This document shows, in pieces, positions 7,175 to 14,638 of a stretch of 14,801 nt of DNA (the first letter of the stretch is position 1; each line of letters opens with the position of its first letter). The stretch comes from Deltaproteobacteria bacterium (lineage in GTDB: Bacteria > Desulfobacterota > Desulfuromonadia > Desulfuromonadales > Geopsychrobacteraceae). Under the pieces are notes generated by a model that made no database searches, was not told the origin of the DNA, and saw nothing but the letters and a program-made list of their open reading frames with translations. Both the position numbers and the translations under genes were made by a program. The stretch spans positions 1 through 14,801 of the forward strand of contig JAACTI010000028.1 of NCBI GenBank assembly GCA_009993495.1, in the 5' to 3' direction.

Positions 7175-7768
7175 CTAAATACTCTCACCCAGCACATCAA
7201 CACCGTATTGATTGAGCATGGTGACCAGCTTGATCAGGGGCAGGCCAATGAGGCTGTTGTAGTCATCACCTGCCATTTTTTCCATCAACGCGATTCCCAG
7301 ACCTTCAATTTTGAAGGATCCGGCACATTCCCAGGTTTTTTCGCGCTCGACGTAATTGACAATCTGCGTATCGCTTAACTGACGCAGGGTCACCGCGAAA
7401 GCGGAATAATCCGCGCTATAGGTCTGAGTCAGCCCATCAAACAGGGCCAGGCCGGTAAAGAAAGCGTGGGTTCGGCCAACCATCTGCTTTAACTGGGCAA
7501 TGGCAGCTTCTTTGCTGCCGGGTTTGCCGACGGCCCGGCCACGCTGATCAACAAAGACCTGATCGGCACCAATAATCAAGGCCTGCGGATAACGCTCGGC
7601 AAGGCTGCGTGCCTTGCCAAGGGCGAGGTGGCGCACCATCAGTTCTGCGGAGACTGCCGGATCGATCACTTCTTCAAAAACCGGCGGTACGGCAGTAAAC
7701 GGCAGTTGCAACTGGCGCAGCAGCTGCAATCGGTAAGGGCTGGTTGAAGCCAGAATGAGTTGGCGCAT
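7175..7768 (-). CDS. maf: Maf family nucleotide pyrophosphatase, YceF (m7GTP) type
   Basis: Maf proteins hydrolyse non-canonical or modified nucleoside triphosphates to monophosphates. This 197-residue protein has LILASTSPYR at the N-terminus, IIGADQVF with the catalytic-type D69, and GKPGSKEAA (K82). The segment CAGSFKIEGLGIALMEKMAGDDYNSLIGLPL is typical of the YceF subgroup, whose E. coli member prefers 7-methyl-GTP; the dTTP/UTP-type Maf differs there. Substrate is therefore inferred as m7GTP. The ATG is preceded by GAGG at about nine bases. It lies 68 bases downstream of the 144-residue unknown gene on the same strand and its stop faces that of guaC. Confidence 0.94.
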   Translation of the reverse strand: MRQLILASTSPYRLQLLRQLQLPFTAVPPVFEEVIDPAVSAELMVRHLALGKARSLAERYPQALIIGADQVFVDQRGRAVGKPGSKEAAIAQLKQMVGRTHAFFTGLALFDGLTQTYSADYSAFAVTLRQLSDTQIVNYVEREKTWECAGSFKIEGLGIALMEKMAGDDYNSLIGLPLIKLVTMLNQYGVDVLGESI

Positions 7769-7836
7769 AGGGTTTGCCTCGGCGAAAATAATTTAACAAC
7801 CGCACAAAACGCCCCCACAAGAGAACGATTGCCGGC

Positions 7837-8271
7837 TCAGATGACTGTTTGCTGCCTTTGCCAGAGGGGGACAGCTTCACTCACTTGCGGATGCGGGTGC
7901 ACGCGCAGGGCCGCGCAGGGAAAAGACGCCAGATCCTGGCTGCTTTTTTCGGCCATAATCTGCTGCTGCCACTGACCACGCCAAGGGTCGAAATAGCCCT
8001 CTGAACGAAAACGCAATTCGGCCAAACAATCGGCCAAGGCGGTTTCAAGCTGAAGCTGGTCGTAACGTTGACACAGGGCTTCGGCGTCGGCATCCCACAC
8101 GGGCAGCACCTGCACCTGAATCTGCTCGCCAATTGTGGCTTCGAACCAGGCTTCCGCGCTGCCATCGCCAACGGTTCCGGTAACTTTCAGGCGATTTTGC
8201 CGCGTCTGAATGGATGCAATGGCCAAGTAAAGGGAATTTTCACTGTCTGCCAGATAAAAATGGGTGACCAT
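7837..8271 (-). CDS. conserved-looking protein of unknown function, 144 aa
   Basis: The start is placed at the ATG at 8271 because AGGAGG lies seven bases upstream, the strongest ribosome binding site in the window. The frame stays open to 8553, but that extension lies inside the WYL gene and has cysteine/serine/arginine-rich shadow composition. The protein opens MVTHFYLADSENSLYLAIAS and appears to have a beta-rich first half (RLKVTGTVGDGSAEAWFEA). A helical middle follows (DAEALCQRYDQLQLETALADCLAELRF), then YFDPWRGQWQQQI. No signal peptide, membrane segment or metal motif is evident, so it is probably cytosolic. I do not recognise the family. It lies between a WYL regulator (82 bases upstream) and maf (68 bases downstream), all in one direction. 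Confidence 0.8.
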   Translation of the reverse strand: MVTHFYLADSENSLYLAIASIQTRQNRLKVTGTVGDGSAEAWFEATIGEQIQVQVLPVWDADAEALCQRYDQLQLETALADCLAELRFRSEGYFDPWRGQWQQQIMAEKSSQDLASFPCAALRVHPHPQVSEAVPLWQRQQTVI

Positions 8272-8322
8272 ATTAGTACCTCCTGCCGGGTTAGGTTTAA
8301 ACGTGAACCCAGTATGACCGAC

Positions 8323-8335
8323 TTCTGTGACAGAA
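8323..8335. promoter_or_regulatory. perfect 13-base palindrome, possible operator
   Basis: TTCTGT, a central G, then ACAGAA form a perfect inverted repeat between the WYL regulator stop and the start of the 144-residue unknown gene, 51 bases upstream of that ATG. Its size and place fit a binding site for a dimeric regulator, possibly the adjacent WYL protein. No clear promoter boxes surround it, so the role is inference. The 8-base palindrome GTTTAAAC lies nearby, between GGGTT and AACCC. Confidence 0.3.
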
Positions 8336-8353
8336 AAGTACACACGATTGTCA

Positions 8354-9361
8354 TTAACCGAAATTTTTTTGACTTTCCGCCAGGAGGTGCCGCAATTTTT
8401 CTGCCAGCTCCGGCGGGCCAAGCACCTGCACATGGGGCAGAAAAGAGCAAATCCAACCGAGAATTTCCGTATCCCCTGCGGACGCGAAGCGCAGGCGCAC
8501 AACACCATCGACCAGCTCGTCCAATTGCTGCTGCGGGTGCCAGATGCGTTCACGAATCAGATGCGCAACCTCGGGCGCAAACAGCAGATCGAGTTCACGT
8601 GAGGGGCCCTCGTCCATTAGGCCAAAGGCACCACCGGTTAAGTGACGCGGTGAATAATCGGCGGGCACCTCAAATTTTTCGGCACAGAGTTTAAGGGATG
8701 CAATGCGATCGACCAGAAACAGCCGCAGGGCTTGGCGATTATGGGCAAAGCCTCCCAGATAAAGGGAATTATCATAAAACAACAAGGTGTAAGGATCGAC
8801 GACATAGGTGTTGGCCGTCCGTCGCGCCGGGGCGTAAACCATTTCACAGCGTTGCTGCTTCAATAGAGCCTGGCGCAGCAGATCCAGAATATCGCGTTGA
8901 CGGGTATAATCACGAAAACCCTGAATTTTTGCGCTGCCGGTTTCGGCAATGCGCTCCAGGTGGGCGACTGAACGTGCCGGCAAAACGGAACGCAAGCGCT
9001 GAAAGACCGCATCAAGATCATCTTGAAAAGGCGTTCCACGCAAAAAATCAAGCTGACCACGACACAGATAGAGGGTCATCAATTCCTCCAGGGTAAAGGT
9101 CACCGGAGGCAGGCGACTGAACCCGGCGACGAAGGAATAAAGCATTTCACCCTGAGCCTGACGCTCCTTGACCAGAGGGTAGCCCGCCTCTTCAAGCGCG
9201 AGCAGATCACGATAAACTGTGCGCCGCGTCACCTGGCATTCGGTCATCAGTTCAGCAATAGTCGCACCGTAGCGCTGCTCAAGAATACGAATCACATCGT
9301 GCAAACGCGCCGCCTGGCTATATTTTTTGGCGGGCCTAGTGCGTTTGTTTTTTTTAGGCAT
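8354..9361 (-). CDS. WYL domain-containing DeoR/HTH_11-type transcriptional regulator
   Basis: This 335-residue regulator has a basic N-terminal tail and a winged helix at about 17-67. The recognition part reads ATIAELMTECQVTRRTVYRDLLALEEAGYPLV. A WYL domain follows at about 155-225, with VVDPYTLLFYDNSLYLGGFAH and the arginine/phenylalanine-rich RLFLVDRI. A C-terminal WCX extension runs to the end. WYL domains sense ligands, often nucleotide or nucleic-acid signals, in PafBC-like and phage-defence regulators; the ligand here is unknown. The ATG has AGGTGG about ten bases upstream. It lies 89 bases after rsmA and ahead of the 144-residue unknown gene, same strand. No defence or phage genes are adjacent, so target genes cannot be named. 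Confidence 0.92.
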   Translation of the reverse strand: MPKKNKRTRPAKKYSQAARLHDVIRILEQRYGATIAELMTECQVTRRTVYRDLLALEEAGYPLVKERQAQGEMLYSFVAGFSRLPPVTFTLEELMTLYLCRGQLDFLRGTPFQDDLDAVFQRLRSVLPARSVAHLERIAETGSAKIQGFRDYTRQRDILDLLRQALLKQQRCEMVYAPARRTANTYVVDPYTLLFYDNSLYLGGFAHNRQALRLFLVDRIASLKLCAEKFEVPADYSPRHLTGGAFGLMDEGPSRELDLLFAPEVAHLIRERIWHPQQQLDELVDGVVRLRFASAGDTEILGWICSFLPHVQVLGPPELAEKLRHLLAESQKNFG

Positions 9362-9450
9362 GAGCAGAGTCCACCTGACAAAGGTTCTTTATCTGGTCAT
9401 CAATCCTGGGACTTCGTGTTTATTGGTGATTCCATCGCTGCCAAAGGGCA

Positions 9451-10251
9451 TCAGCCCTCGGGGTGCAGAGCGTATAAGGCCGTGGTCAGGCGCGAAAAAT
9501 CATCAAGATCAAGTCCCTCGCCGCGACAACTCGGTGCAATCGCCGCTTGTTCCAGGGCCGTATCAACCTGCGCGGCACTGAAACCGCCAGCCTGCAAACT
9601 GTTACGCAACTGCTTGCGCCGCTGGGTAAAGGCGGCCTTGACCACGCGGACAAAGAATACCGGGTCAACCGGGTCAACCCGCGGTTGAGCCAAGGGGGAG
9701 AGGGAAACAACCAGCGAATCGATTTTGGGTGGCGGGCTGAAAGATTCCGGCCCCACCTCAATCACAGGCTCCACATCAAACCAAAGCTGGGTTAAAACCG
9801 ACAGAATTCCATAGTCTTTACATCCGGGGGGCGAACACAGTCGCAGACCGACTTCTTTCTGAAACATCAGAACCATGCGACTGAACAGTTTTCGCTGTTC
9901 CAGCAAGAGAAAGACAATTTGGCTCGAAATATTATAGGGCAGATTGGCGACCAGTACATAGGGTGGCTGGGGTAAAAGCCGCGGCAGATCAGCCTTGAGA
10001 ATATCCCCGGCATGGATATGCAAACGTGGTTCCTTACGCTGTTCGAGCCGCGCAATGAGATCCCCATCAATTTCAAAAACCTCAACCTGGGCTGCCTGGC
10101 GCAACAGATGATCCGTCAGCACTCCAAGCCCCGGACCAATTTCCACCACCGCATCCTGAGGTTGGATGGCAGCCGCCCGCAAGATTTGGTCGATAACTCT
10201 GTCATCCTGCAAAAAATGCTGGCCGAATTTTTTCTTGGCGCGATAACTCAA
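9451..10251 (-). CDS. rsmA: 16S rRNA (adenine(1518)-N(6)/adenine(1519)-N(6))-dimethyltransferase
   Basis: RsmA (KsgA) dimethylates two adjacent adenines in the 3' helix of 16S rRNA late in small-subunit assembly. I place the start at the TTG at 10251, giving 266 residues beginning (M)SYRAKKKFGQHFL, where the family begins. The longer frame from 10410 adds residues that overlap the DUF2062 gene and resemble no known RsmA N-terminus. Visible motifs: SAM-binding EIGPGLG (37-43), the acidic FEID (59-62), GDIL (82-85), the catalytic-type NLPYN (103-107), and FSPPPKIDS. The TTG overlaps the DUF2062 stop as TTGA, so translation is probably coupled and initiated weakly. A 9-base tandem (GGGTCAACC, 9662-9679) encodes the V-D-P repeat. 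Confidence 0.94.
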   Translation of the reverse strand: MSYRAKKKFGQHFLQDDRVIDQILRAAAIQPQDAVVEIGPGLGVLTDHLLRQAAQVEVFEIDGDLIARLEQRKEPRLHIHAGDILKADLPRLLPQPPYVLVANLPYNISSQIVFLLLEQRKLFSRMVLMFQKEVGLRLCSPPGCKDYGILSVLTQLWFDVEPVIEVGPESFSPPPKIDSLVVSLSPLAQPRVDPVDPVFFVRVVKAAFTQRRKQLRNSLQAGGFSAAQVDTALEQAAIAPSCRGEGLDLDDFSRLTTALYALHPEG

Positions 10252-10745
10252 ATTTTTTCGTCGTCTTTCAATTTTCGCCGCTTGGGCCAGCGCGGAATAT
10301 GCCAAAGGCGCAGAAAGGGGATAAAACGAATCACAAAAAGATAGCCCAGCAGGGCCGATAAAACCGCGAAAATAAAACTGCCGATGGACAGAGGCAGCAT
10401 CACCTGCCAACCGAAGGTTTTAATAAATTCGTAATTGAACTGAACCTGCATGTTGGGGTGCTCCCACCCCAGCAACAGGCGGCCGGTTTCATACTGCATG
10501 GTATAAATAAAAGGTGCAGTCAGCGGATTAGTTACCCACACCCCTAAAATGGCCGCAATTTTGTTTTCACGCAGAAGAATAGCCGCCATCAGCGCCAACA
10601 CCATCTGCACCCCGAAAGTGGGGGTCATGCCGATAAACAACCCGAGAGCAAATCCGCGCGCCACCTGCTCCGGCGTTGCACGCAGCCGCAGTAAGCGTAT
10701 CAGGTTGAGTTTGAACTGCCGGGGATAAGGCCAGCGACGCCACAT
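10248..10745 (-). CDS. DUF2062 domain-containing membrane protein
   Basis: This 165-residue protein has the DUF2062 signature: RLLRLRATPEQVARGFALGLFIGMTPTFGVQM near the N-terminus, then NKIAAILGVWVTNPLTAPFIYTMQYETG. Hydrophobic segments near 32-58, 63-82 and 110-140 predict an inner-membrane protein with a strongly basic C-terminal tail (WPKRRKLKDDEK). The molecular function of the family is unknown. It starts 15 bases after tsaD with a weak GGAT signal, and its TGA overlaps the TTG start of rsmA by four bases, so it sits inside a single transcription unit. Confidence 0.9.
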   Translation of the reverse strand: MWRRWPYPRQFKLNLIRLLRLRATPEQVARGFALGLFIGMTPTFGVQMVLALMAAILLRENKIAAILGVWVTNPLTAPFIYTMQYETGRLLLGWEHPNMQVQFNYEFIKTFGWQVMLPLSIGSFIFAVLSALLGYLFVIRFIPFLRLWHIPRWPKRRKLKDDEKI

Positions 10746-10760
10746 ATTTTCAATCCAGCA

Positions 10761-11792
10761 TTAACGCACAAAGGTGAAAAGGCCGGCAGCATCCATCAGC
10801 GGCCAGTTGGAGGTTGCATTTAATGCGCGCCCACTACGCGCCCCACGGCACAAATAGTCATCGGCCGCCACCGCCAGCATGGCCGCATTATCGCTGCACA
10901 GGGGTGGAGAAGGGAAATAAACCTTTAACTCGGAAGTTAATTCGGCGGCGCCAAAGGCCCGGCGCAAACCGGAATTACAGGCCACCCCGCCGGCGACCAC
11001 CAGCCGCTCAAGATTTTGCTCTTCGGCGGCGCGCAGGGTTTTCTGCACCAGCACATCAACGGCTGCTTCCTGAAAGGCGGCGGCAATATTGGCAATCGTC
11101 TGCTGATCGGGCTGAGAGGGCAGAGTTTCCAAATAGGTCAGCACCGAGGTTTTTAACCCACTGAAACTGAAATCGAGATTCGGTTTATTGAGCATGGGAC
11201 GTGGAAAACGGATCCCCGCCCCGTGACCCTGAGCCGCTAGACGATCAATAACTGGCCCGCCCGGATAGGGAAGTCCGAGCATTTTTGCAACCTTGTCGAA
11301 AGCCTCACCTGCGGCATCGTCCACCGTTCGCCCCAGCAGAAGGTAGCGCCCTACCCCATCGACCCGGAATAGATGGCTGTGCCCCCCCGAAACAGCGAGA
11401 GCCAGAAAGGGCGTAGCAACCGGCTGCTCAAGCATAATCGCGAGGATATGCCCTTCGATATGATGCACCCCCACCAAAGGTAGCTTGAGCGCAAAAGCCA
11501 GGGCCTTGGCGTAGGAAACCCCCACCAGCAGTGCGCCGATCAGGCCGGGACCGCGGGTCACGGCCAGACCTTCGATATCATCCAGCGTCAGCCCGGCATC
11601 GACCAGGGCGGCGTCGACCAGGGGGCCAATGGCCTGCAAATGTTGCCGCGAAGCCAGCTCGGGCACCACACCGCCAAAGCGCGCATGGATATCAATCTGA
11701 GAAATAATCAGATTGGAAAGAATCTCGCGACCATCGCGAACAACCGCGACCGCGGTTTCATCGCAAGAGGTTTCAATACATAAGAGCAGCAC
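10761..11792 (-). CDS. tsaD: tRNA N6-adenosine threonylcarbamoyltransferase
   Basis: TsaD transfers the threonylcarbamoyl group from threonylcarbamoyl-AMP to A37 of ANN-decoding tRNAs (t6A), working with TsaB and TsaE. The 343-residue length is typical. It has the ASKHA fold start LCIETSCDETA, GGVVPELASRQH, TRGPGLIGALLVG, the metal ligands H111 and H115 in HHIEGH, SGGHSHL, AFDKVAKMLGLPYPGGP, FSFSGLKT, VAGGVACNSGLR and a C-terminal CSDNAAM. The start codon is GTG, seven bases after the phoH stop and without a clear Shine-Dalgarno, so translational coupling to phoH is likely. tsaB and tsaE are not in the window. Confidence 0.97.
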   Translation of the reverse strand: MLLLCIETSCDETAVAVVRDGREILSNLIISQIDIHARFGGVVPELASRQHLQAIGPLVDAALVDAGLTLDDIEGLAVTRGPGLIGALLVGVSYAKALAFALKLPLVGVHHIEGHILAIMLEQPVATPFLALAVSGGHSHLFRVDGVGRYLLLGRTVDDAAGEAFDKVAKMLGLPYPGGPVIDRLAAQGHGAGIRFPRPMLNKPNLDFSFSGLKTSVLTYLETLPSQPDQQTIANIAAAFQEAAVDVLVQKTLRAAEEQNLERLVVAGGVACNSGLRRAFGAAELTSELKVYFPSPPLCSDNAAMLAVAADDYLCRGARSGRALNATSNWPLMDAAGLFTFVR

Positions 11793-11799
11793 GACGGAT

Positions 11800-13113
11800 T
11801 TACAGCAAATTAGCGGCCAGCTCGGCCAAAGGGGAACGTTCGCCTTTGGTCAGCGTGACATGACCTGAAATATCCTGCCCTTTCAAACGTTCAACCGCAT
11901 AACTTAACCCGTTACTGGAAGAATCAATATAGGGATTGTCGATCTGGTAGGGGTCGCCGGTCAGAACAATTTTGGTGCCCTCGCCGGCGCGGGTAATAAT
12001 GGTTTTAATTTCATGGGGCGTCAGATTTTGCGCTTCGTCAACAATCAGATACTGCCGCGGAATGGAACGACCACGAATGTAGGTCAGGGGCTCGATCTCC
12101 ATCAAACCCAGATCGATCAATTCGCGATAACCGCGCTTGCGTTTGCCACCCTCATCGACGCTGGCAAGCAGCAGCTCGACATTATCAAAAATTGGCTGCA
12201 TCCAGGGGGCGAGTTTCTCGTCGATGTCCCCAGGGAGAAATCCCAGATCACGCCCCATAGGAAAGACTGGCCGTGACACCAGTAACCGGCTGTAAATTGA
12301 TTCATCAGCGGTCTTGAGCAAACCGGCGGCAATAGCCAACAGGGTTTTGCCGGTACCCGCCTTGCCGACCAGGGACACAACTCGATAATCATCATTCAGC
12401 AGCAGATCAATGGCGAACTGCTGTTCCCGATTGCGGGGATGAATTCCCCAGATACCCTCCTTGGGGGCACGCAGCAAGGGGCGCAAGGTCTGCTGCACCC
12501 CGTGGTACCGCCCAATGGCACTATGGGAGGGGTTGTCGCGGTCAACGAGGGTCACCCCCTGATTGGTGAGAAACTCACCCGCGATTTGCAGTTCGCCCTG
12601 GCGGTAAAACTGATCAATCTGCTCCGAACCAACCTCCAGCTCCAGGGTTCCAGAGTAGAGTTCATCAATCGCGACCTTGTCCGATTCGTAATCTTCGGCG
12701 CGCAATCCAATGGTATCGGCCTTGATGCGCAGATTGATATCTTTGGTGATGAAAAAAACCTGGCCTGTGCCGGCCTGATCCAGCTCTTTGGCGACCGCCA
12801 GGATCCGGTTGTCGCCCATACCACCTCGCAACTCCGGCGGCAGTAGCAACATGGATTCTTCATGATAAATGGCAATGCGGAACAGGCCGCCCGACTCAAG
12901 TTTTAACCCGTCAATCAAACGTCCCTGGGTGCGGAAGCCATCAATAATCCGTGAAATTTGCCGCGCGTTTCGCCCGGTTTCGCTCTGCTCCTTTTTGAAG
13001 CGGTCAATCTCTTCAACCACGGTCAGGGGCAAAACAACTTCGTTCTCTTCAAAACGAAAGATGGCCTGGGGATCATGCAACAGAACATTGGTATCAAGCA
13101 CGTAGGTTTTCAT
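11800..13113 (-). CDS. PIN-PhoH family ATPase (PhoH2/YlaK-like)
   Basis: This 437-residue protein joins an N-terminal PIN ribonuclease domain to a C-terminal PhoH ATPase. The PIN part (about 1-135) has acidic residues D7 (VLDTNVLLHD), E34/E35, D101 (GDNRIL) and D125 (TKDINLR), a complete active-site set. The PhoH part has Walker A GKAGTGKT (250-257), RPVFPMGRDLGFLPGD, Walker B-like LIVDEAQN (356-363) and VLTGDPYQID. PhoH2 proteins studied in mycobacteria unwind and cut RNA; the same is inferred here. It starts with ATG 41 bases after the small lipoprotein gene with only a GGGA-type binding site. tsaD follows after seven bases, consistent with an RNA-related cluster. Confidence 0.94.
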   Translation of the reverse strand: MKTYVLDTNVLLHDPQAIFRFEENEVVLPLTVVEEIDRFKKEQSETGRNARQISRIIDGFRTQGRLIDGLKLESGGLFRIAIYHEESMLLLPPELRGGMGDNRILAVAKELDQAGTGQVFFITKDINLRIKADTIGLRAEDYESDKVAIDELYSGTLELEVGSEQIDQFYRQGELQIAGEFLTNQGVTLVDRDNPSHSAIGRYHGVQQTLRPLLRAPKEGIWGIHPRNREQQFAIDLLLNDDYRVVSLVGKAGTGKTLLAIAAGLLKTADESIYSRLLVSRPVFPMGRDLGFLPGDIDEKLAPWMQPIFDNVELLLASVDEGGKRKRGYRELIDLGLMEIEPLTYIRGRSIPRQYLIVDEAQNLTPHEIKTIITRAGEGTKIVLTGDPYQIDNPYIDSSSNGLSYAVERLKGQDISGHVTLTKGERSPLAELAANLL

Positions 13114-13154
13114 AACAATCCCGTCATTGGAGAAAAGGTCGGTTGCGGGCAGGC

Positions 13155-13418
13155 TCAGCGGTCATATGCCGAGATTTCAAGCCCATCGGTCGTTGCCAAT
13201 ACCTTGATATAAACCGGCCGATTCTGATACTTCCCCTTGAGCACCACCTCGCCCTCCATATTGAGGGCATTAAGCACCTCTTCGGGAGATTCTTCAATCT
13301 CATAAGCGCGGTAAAGACCGGAGCGCCCGAGTTCGTTTCGGGTCACCGGTTTGTCGGGTGGCAGAGAGCAGGCGACTAACAGACTGACAAAAAATCCCGT
13401 TATCAGCAGTCTTAACAT
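13155..13418 (-). CDS. small lipoprotein of unknown function
   Basis: This 87-residue protein has a signal peptide with R3, a hydrophobic core and lipobox L14-V-A-C17. Serine at +2 would send it to the outer membrane in a Gram-negative. The mature part is short and charged (GLYRAYEIEESPEEVLNALNMEGEVVLKGKYQNRPVYIKVLATTDGLEISAYDR), probably a small alpha/beta domain. AGGAG lies about eight bases upstream of the ATG. It is 66 bases after the aminotransferase-fold gene and 41 before phoH. I do not recognise the family, and nothing in the sequence links it functionally to its neighbours. Confidence 0.85.
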   Translation of the reverse strand: MLRLLITGFFVSLLVACSLPPDKPVTRNELGRSGLYRAYEIEESPEEVLNALNMEGEVVLKGKYQNRPVYIKVLATTDGLEISAYDR

Positions 13419-13484
13419 GATCTTTCTCCTGAGGTGATAGAAGCGGGTAAAAAAAGTAACCGCGCACGCACTGGCAGCCCTACA

Positions 13485-14636
13485 TTATCTGGCATCCGCG
13501 ATGGCCCTGACCGCCACAAGCAGGCTTTCAATATCCGCTTCGCGAGTAAAAATCCCTGGGCTGACGCGCACCGTTCCCAGAGGGAAGCTTCCAAGGCTGC
13601 GATGGGCATCGGGTGCACAATGCAGGCCGACGCGCACTGAAATGCCATATTCCTGATTGAGTCGAAAACCGATTTCTGCCGGGTCTGACTGTGCCAAAGT
13701 AAAGGAGACCGCATCGCCTTGATGACTCAGGCGGTCTGCACTATATAATTTAAGCCCGGCAATGTCACGCAGGCCGGCAATCAATTGGCCTAATTTATGT
13801 TCCATCTGCTGCCGCAAGTGATTCTGCCCCTGCTGCTGGAGATATGCGACGCCCGCCATCAGGCCGGCAATCCCCGGAAGATTCAAGGTGCCACTTTCCA
13901 GCCGTTCGGGTAACGCATCCGGAGAAAGATCGGAATGGCTGTTGGCGCCGGTGCCGCCGTAAATCAAGGGTTCAATCTCAAGCCCGGGACGCAGGTACAA
14001 AAGCCCGGTACCACTGGGTCCGAGGAGGTTTTTGTGGCCGGCGGCAGCGAAAAGATCAATCTGCTCGGCGTCGAGATCCAGCGGAAAGGTGCCAGCGCTT
14101 TGGGAGGCATCGAGCAGAAACAAAATATTATGTTGACGGCAGAAAGGCCCCAAGCCTTCAATCTGCTGCAACTGCCCGTTGACGTTTGAACAATGGTTCA
14201 GCACCAGCATGCGCGTCGGTGCGGCAGTGCAGGCCTGTTGTAACGCGGCGGGTGCAACCCGGCCAGCGGCGTCCCCCGCCACGCGCACAACCTTAACCCC
14301 TAAATCAGCAAGCCGCCGCAGGGGGCGAGTAACCGCATTGTGTTCCATACAACTGGTCACCACCCGGTCACCCGGTTTCAGCACTCCGAAAAGCGCGGTA
14401 TTAATGGCCGTGGTGGCGTTGGGCGTAAAAACGATACGACTGGAATCGGCGACACCAAAATACTGCGCCAGAGTTTCGCGCGCATTAAATATCAGGCGCT
14501 CGGCGCCAAAACTTGCGGCATGAGCGCCGCGACCAGCATTGCCGCCGCTGCGCAAGGCCGCCAGAGTCCGCCGATAAACGGCCTCCGGCTTGGGATGGCT
14601 GGTGGCGGCATTGTCAAAATAGCCGTGGGCTGACAT
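13485..14636 (-). CDS. class-V aminotransferase fold PLP enzyme, cysteine desulfurase family
   Basis: This 383-residue PLP enzyme resembles the cysteine desulfurase-like subfamily distinct from IscS/SufS. It opens YFDNAATSHPKPEAVY. It has TPNATTAINTAL, H99 in MEHNAV, D176 in LLDASQSAG, the Schiff-base lysine K202 in AGHKNLLGPSGTG, GTGANS and SGTLNLPG. Near the C-terminus RVGLHCAPDAHRSLG places C340 where the sulfur-accepting cysteine is expected, so desulfuration (cysteine to alanine plus persulfide) is plausible. The start follows the stop of the radical SAM gene by two bases, so the two are likely coupled. Sulfur supply to its partner, or to a selenium or molybdenum enzyme, are possibilities I cannot choose between. 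Confidence 0.9.
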   Translation of the reverse strand: MSAHGYFDNAATSHPKPEAVYRRTLAALRSGGNAGRGAHAASFGAERLIFNARETLAQYFGVADSSRIVFTPNATTAINTALFGVLKPGDRVVTSCMEHNAVTRPLRRLADLGVKVVRVAGDAAGRVAPAALQQACTAAPTRMLVLNHCSNVNGQLQQIEGLGPFCRQHNILFLLDASQSAGTFPLDLDAEQIDLFAAAGHKNLLGPSGTGLLYLRPGLEIEPLIYGGTGANSHSDLSPDALPERLESGTLNLPGIAGLMAGVAYLQQQGQNHLRQQMEHKLGQLIAGLRDIAGLKLYSADRLSHQGDAVSFTLAQSDPAEIGFRLNQEYGISVRVGLHCAPDAHRSLGSFPLGTVRVSPGIFTREADIESLLVAVRAIADAR

Positions 14637-14638
14637 AT

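Noticed and set aside
7124..7378. Plus-strand small frame after guaC with an AAAGGA-like site
   Set aside because: Most of it is antisense to the conserved C-terminus of maf and it resembles no family.
10252..10410. N-terminal extension of rsmA from the ATG at 10410
   Set aside because: It overlaps the well-supported DUF2062 gene and precedes the normal RsmA start; the TTG at 10251 fits the family.
13419..13484. Possible terminator after the aminotransferase-fold gene
   Set aside because: There is a T7 run on the minus strand, but the GC-rich bases before it do not form a clean stem.
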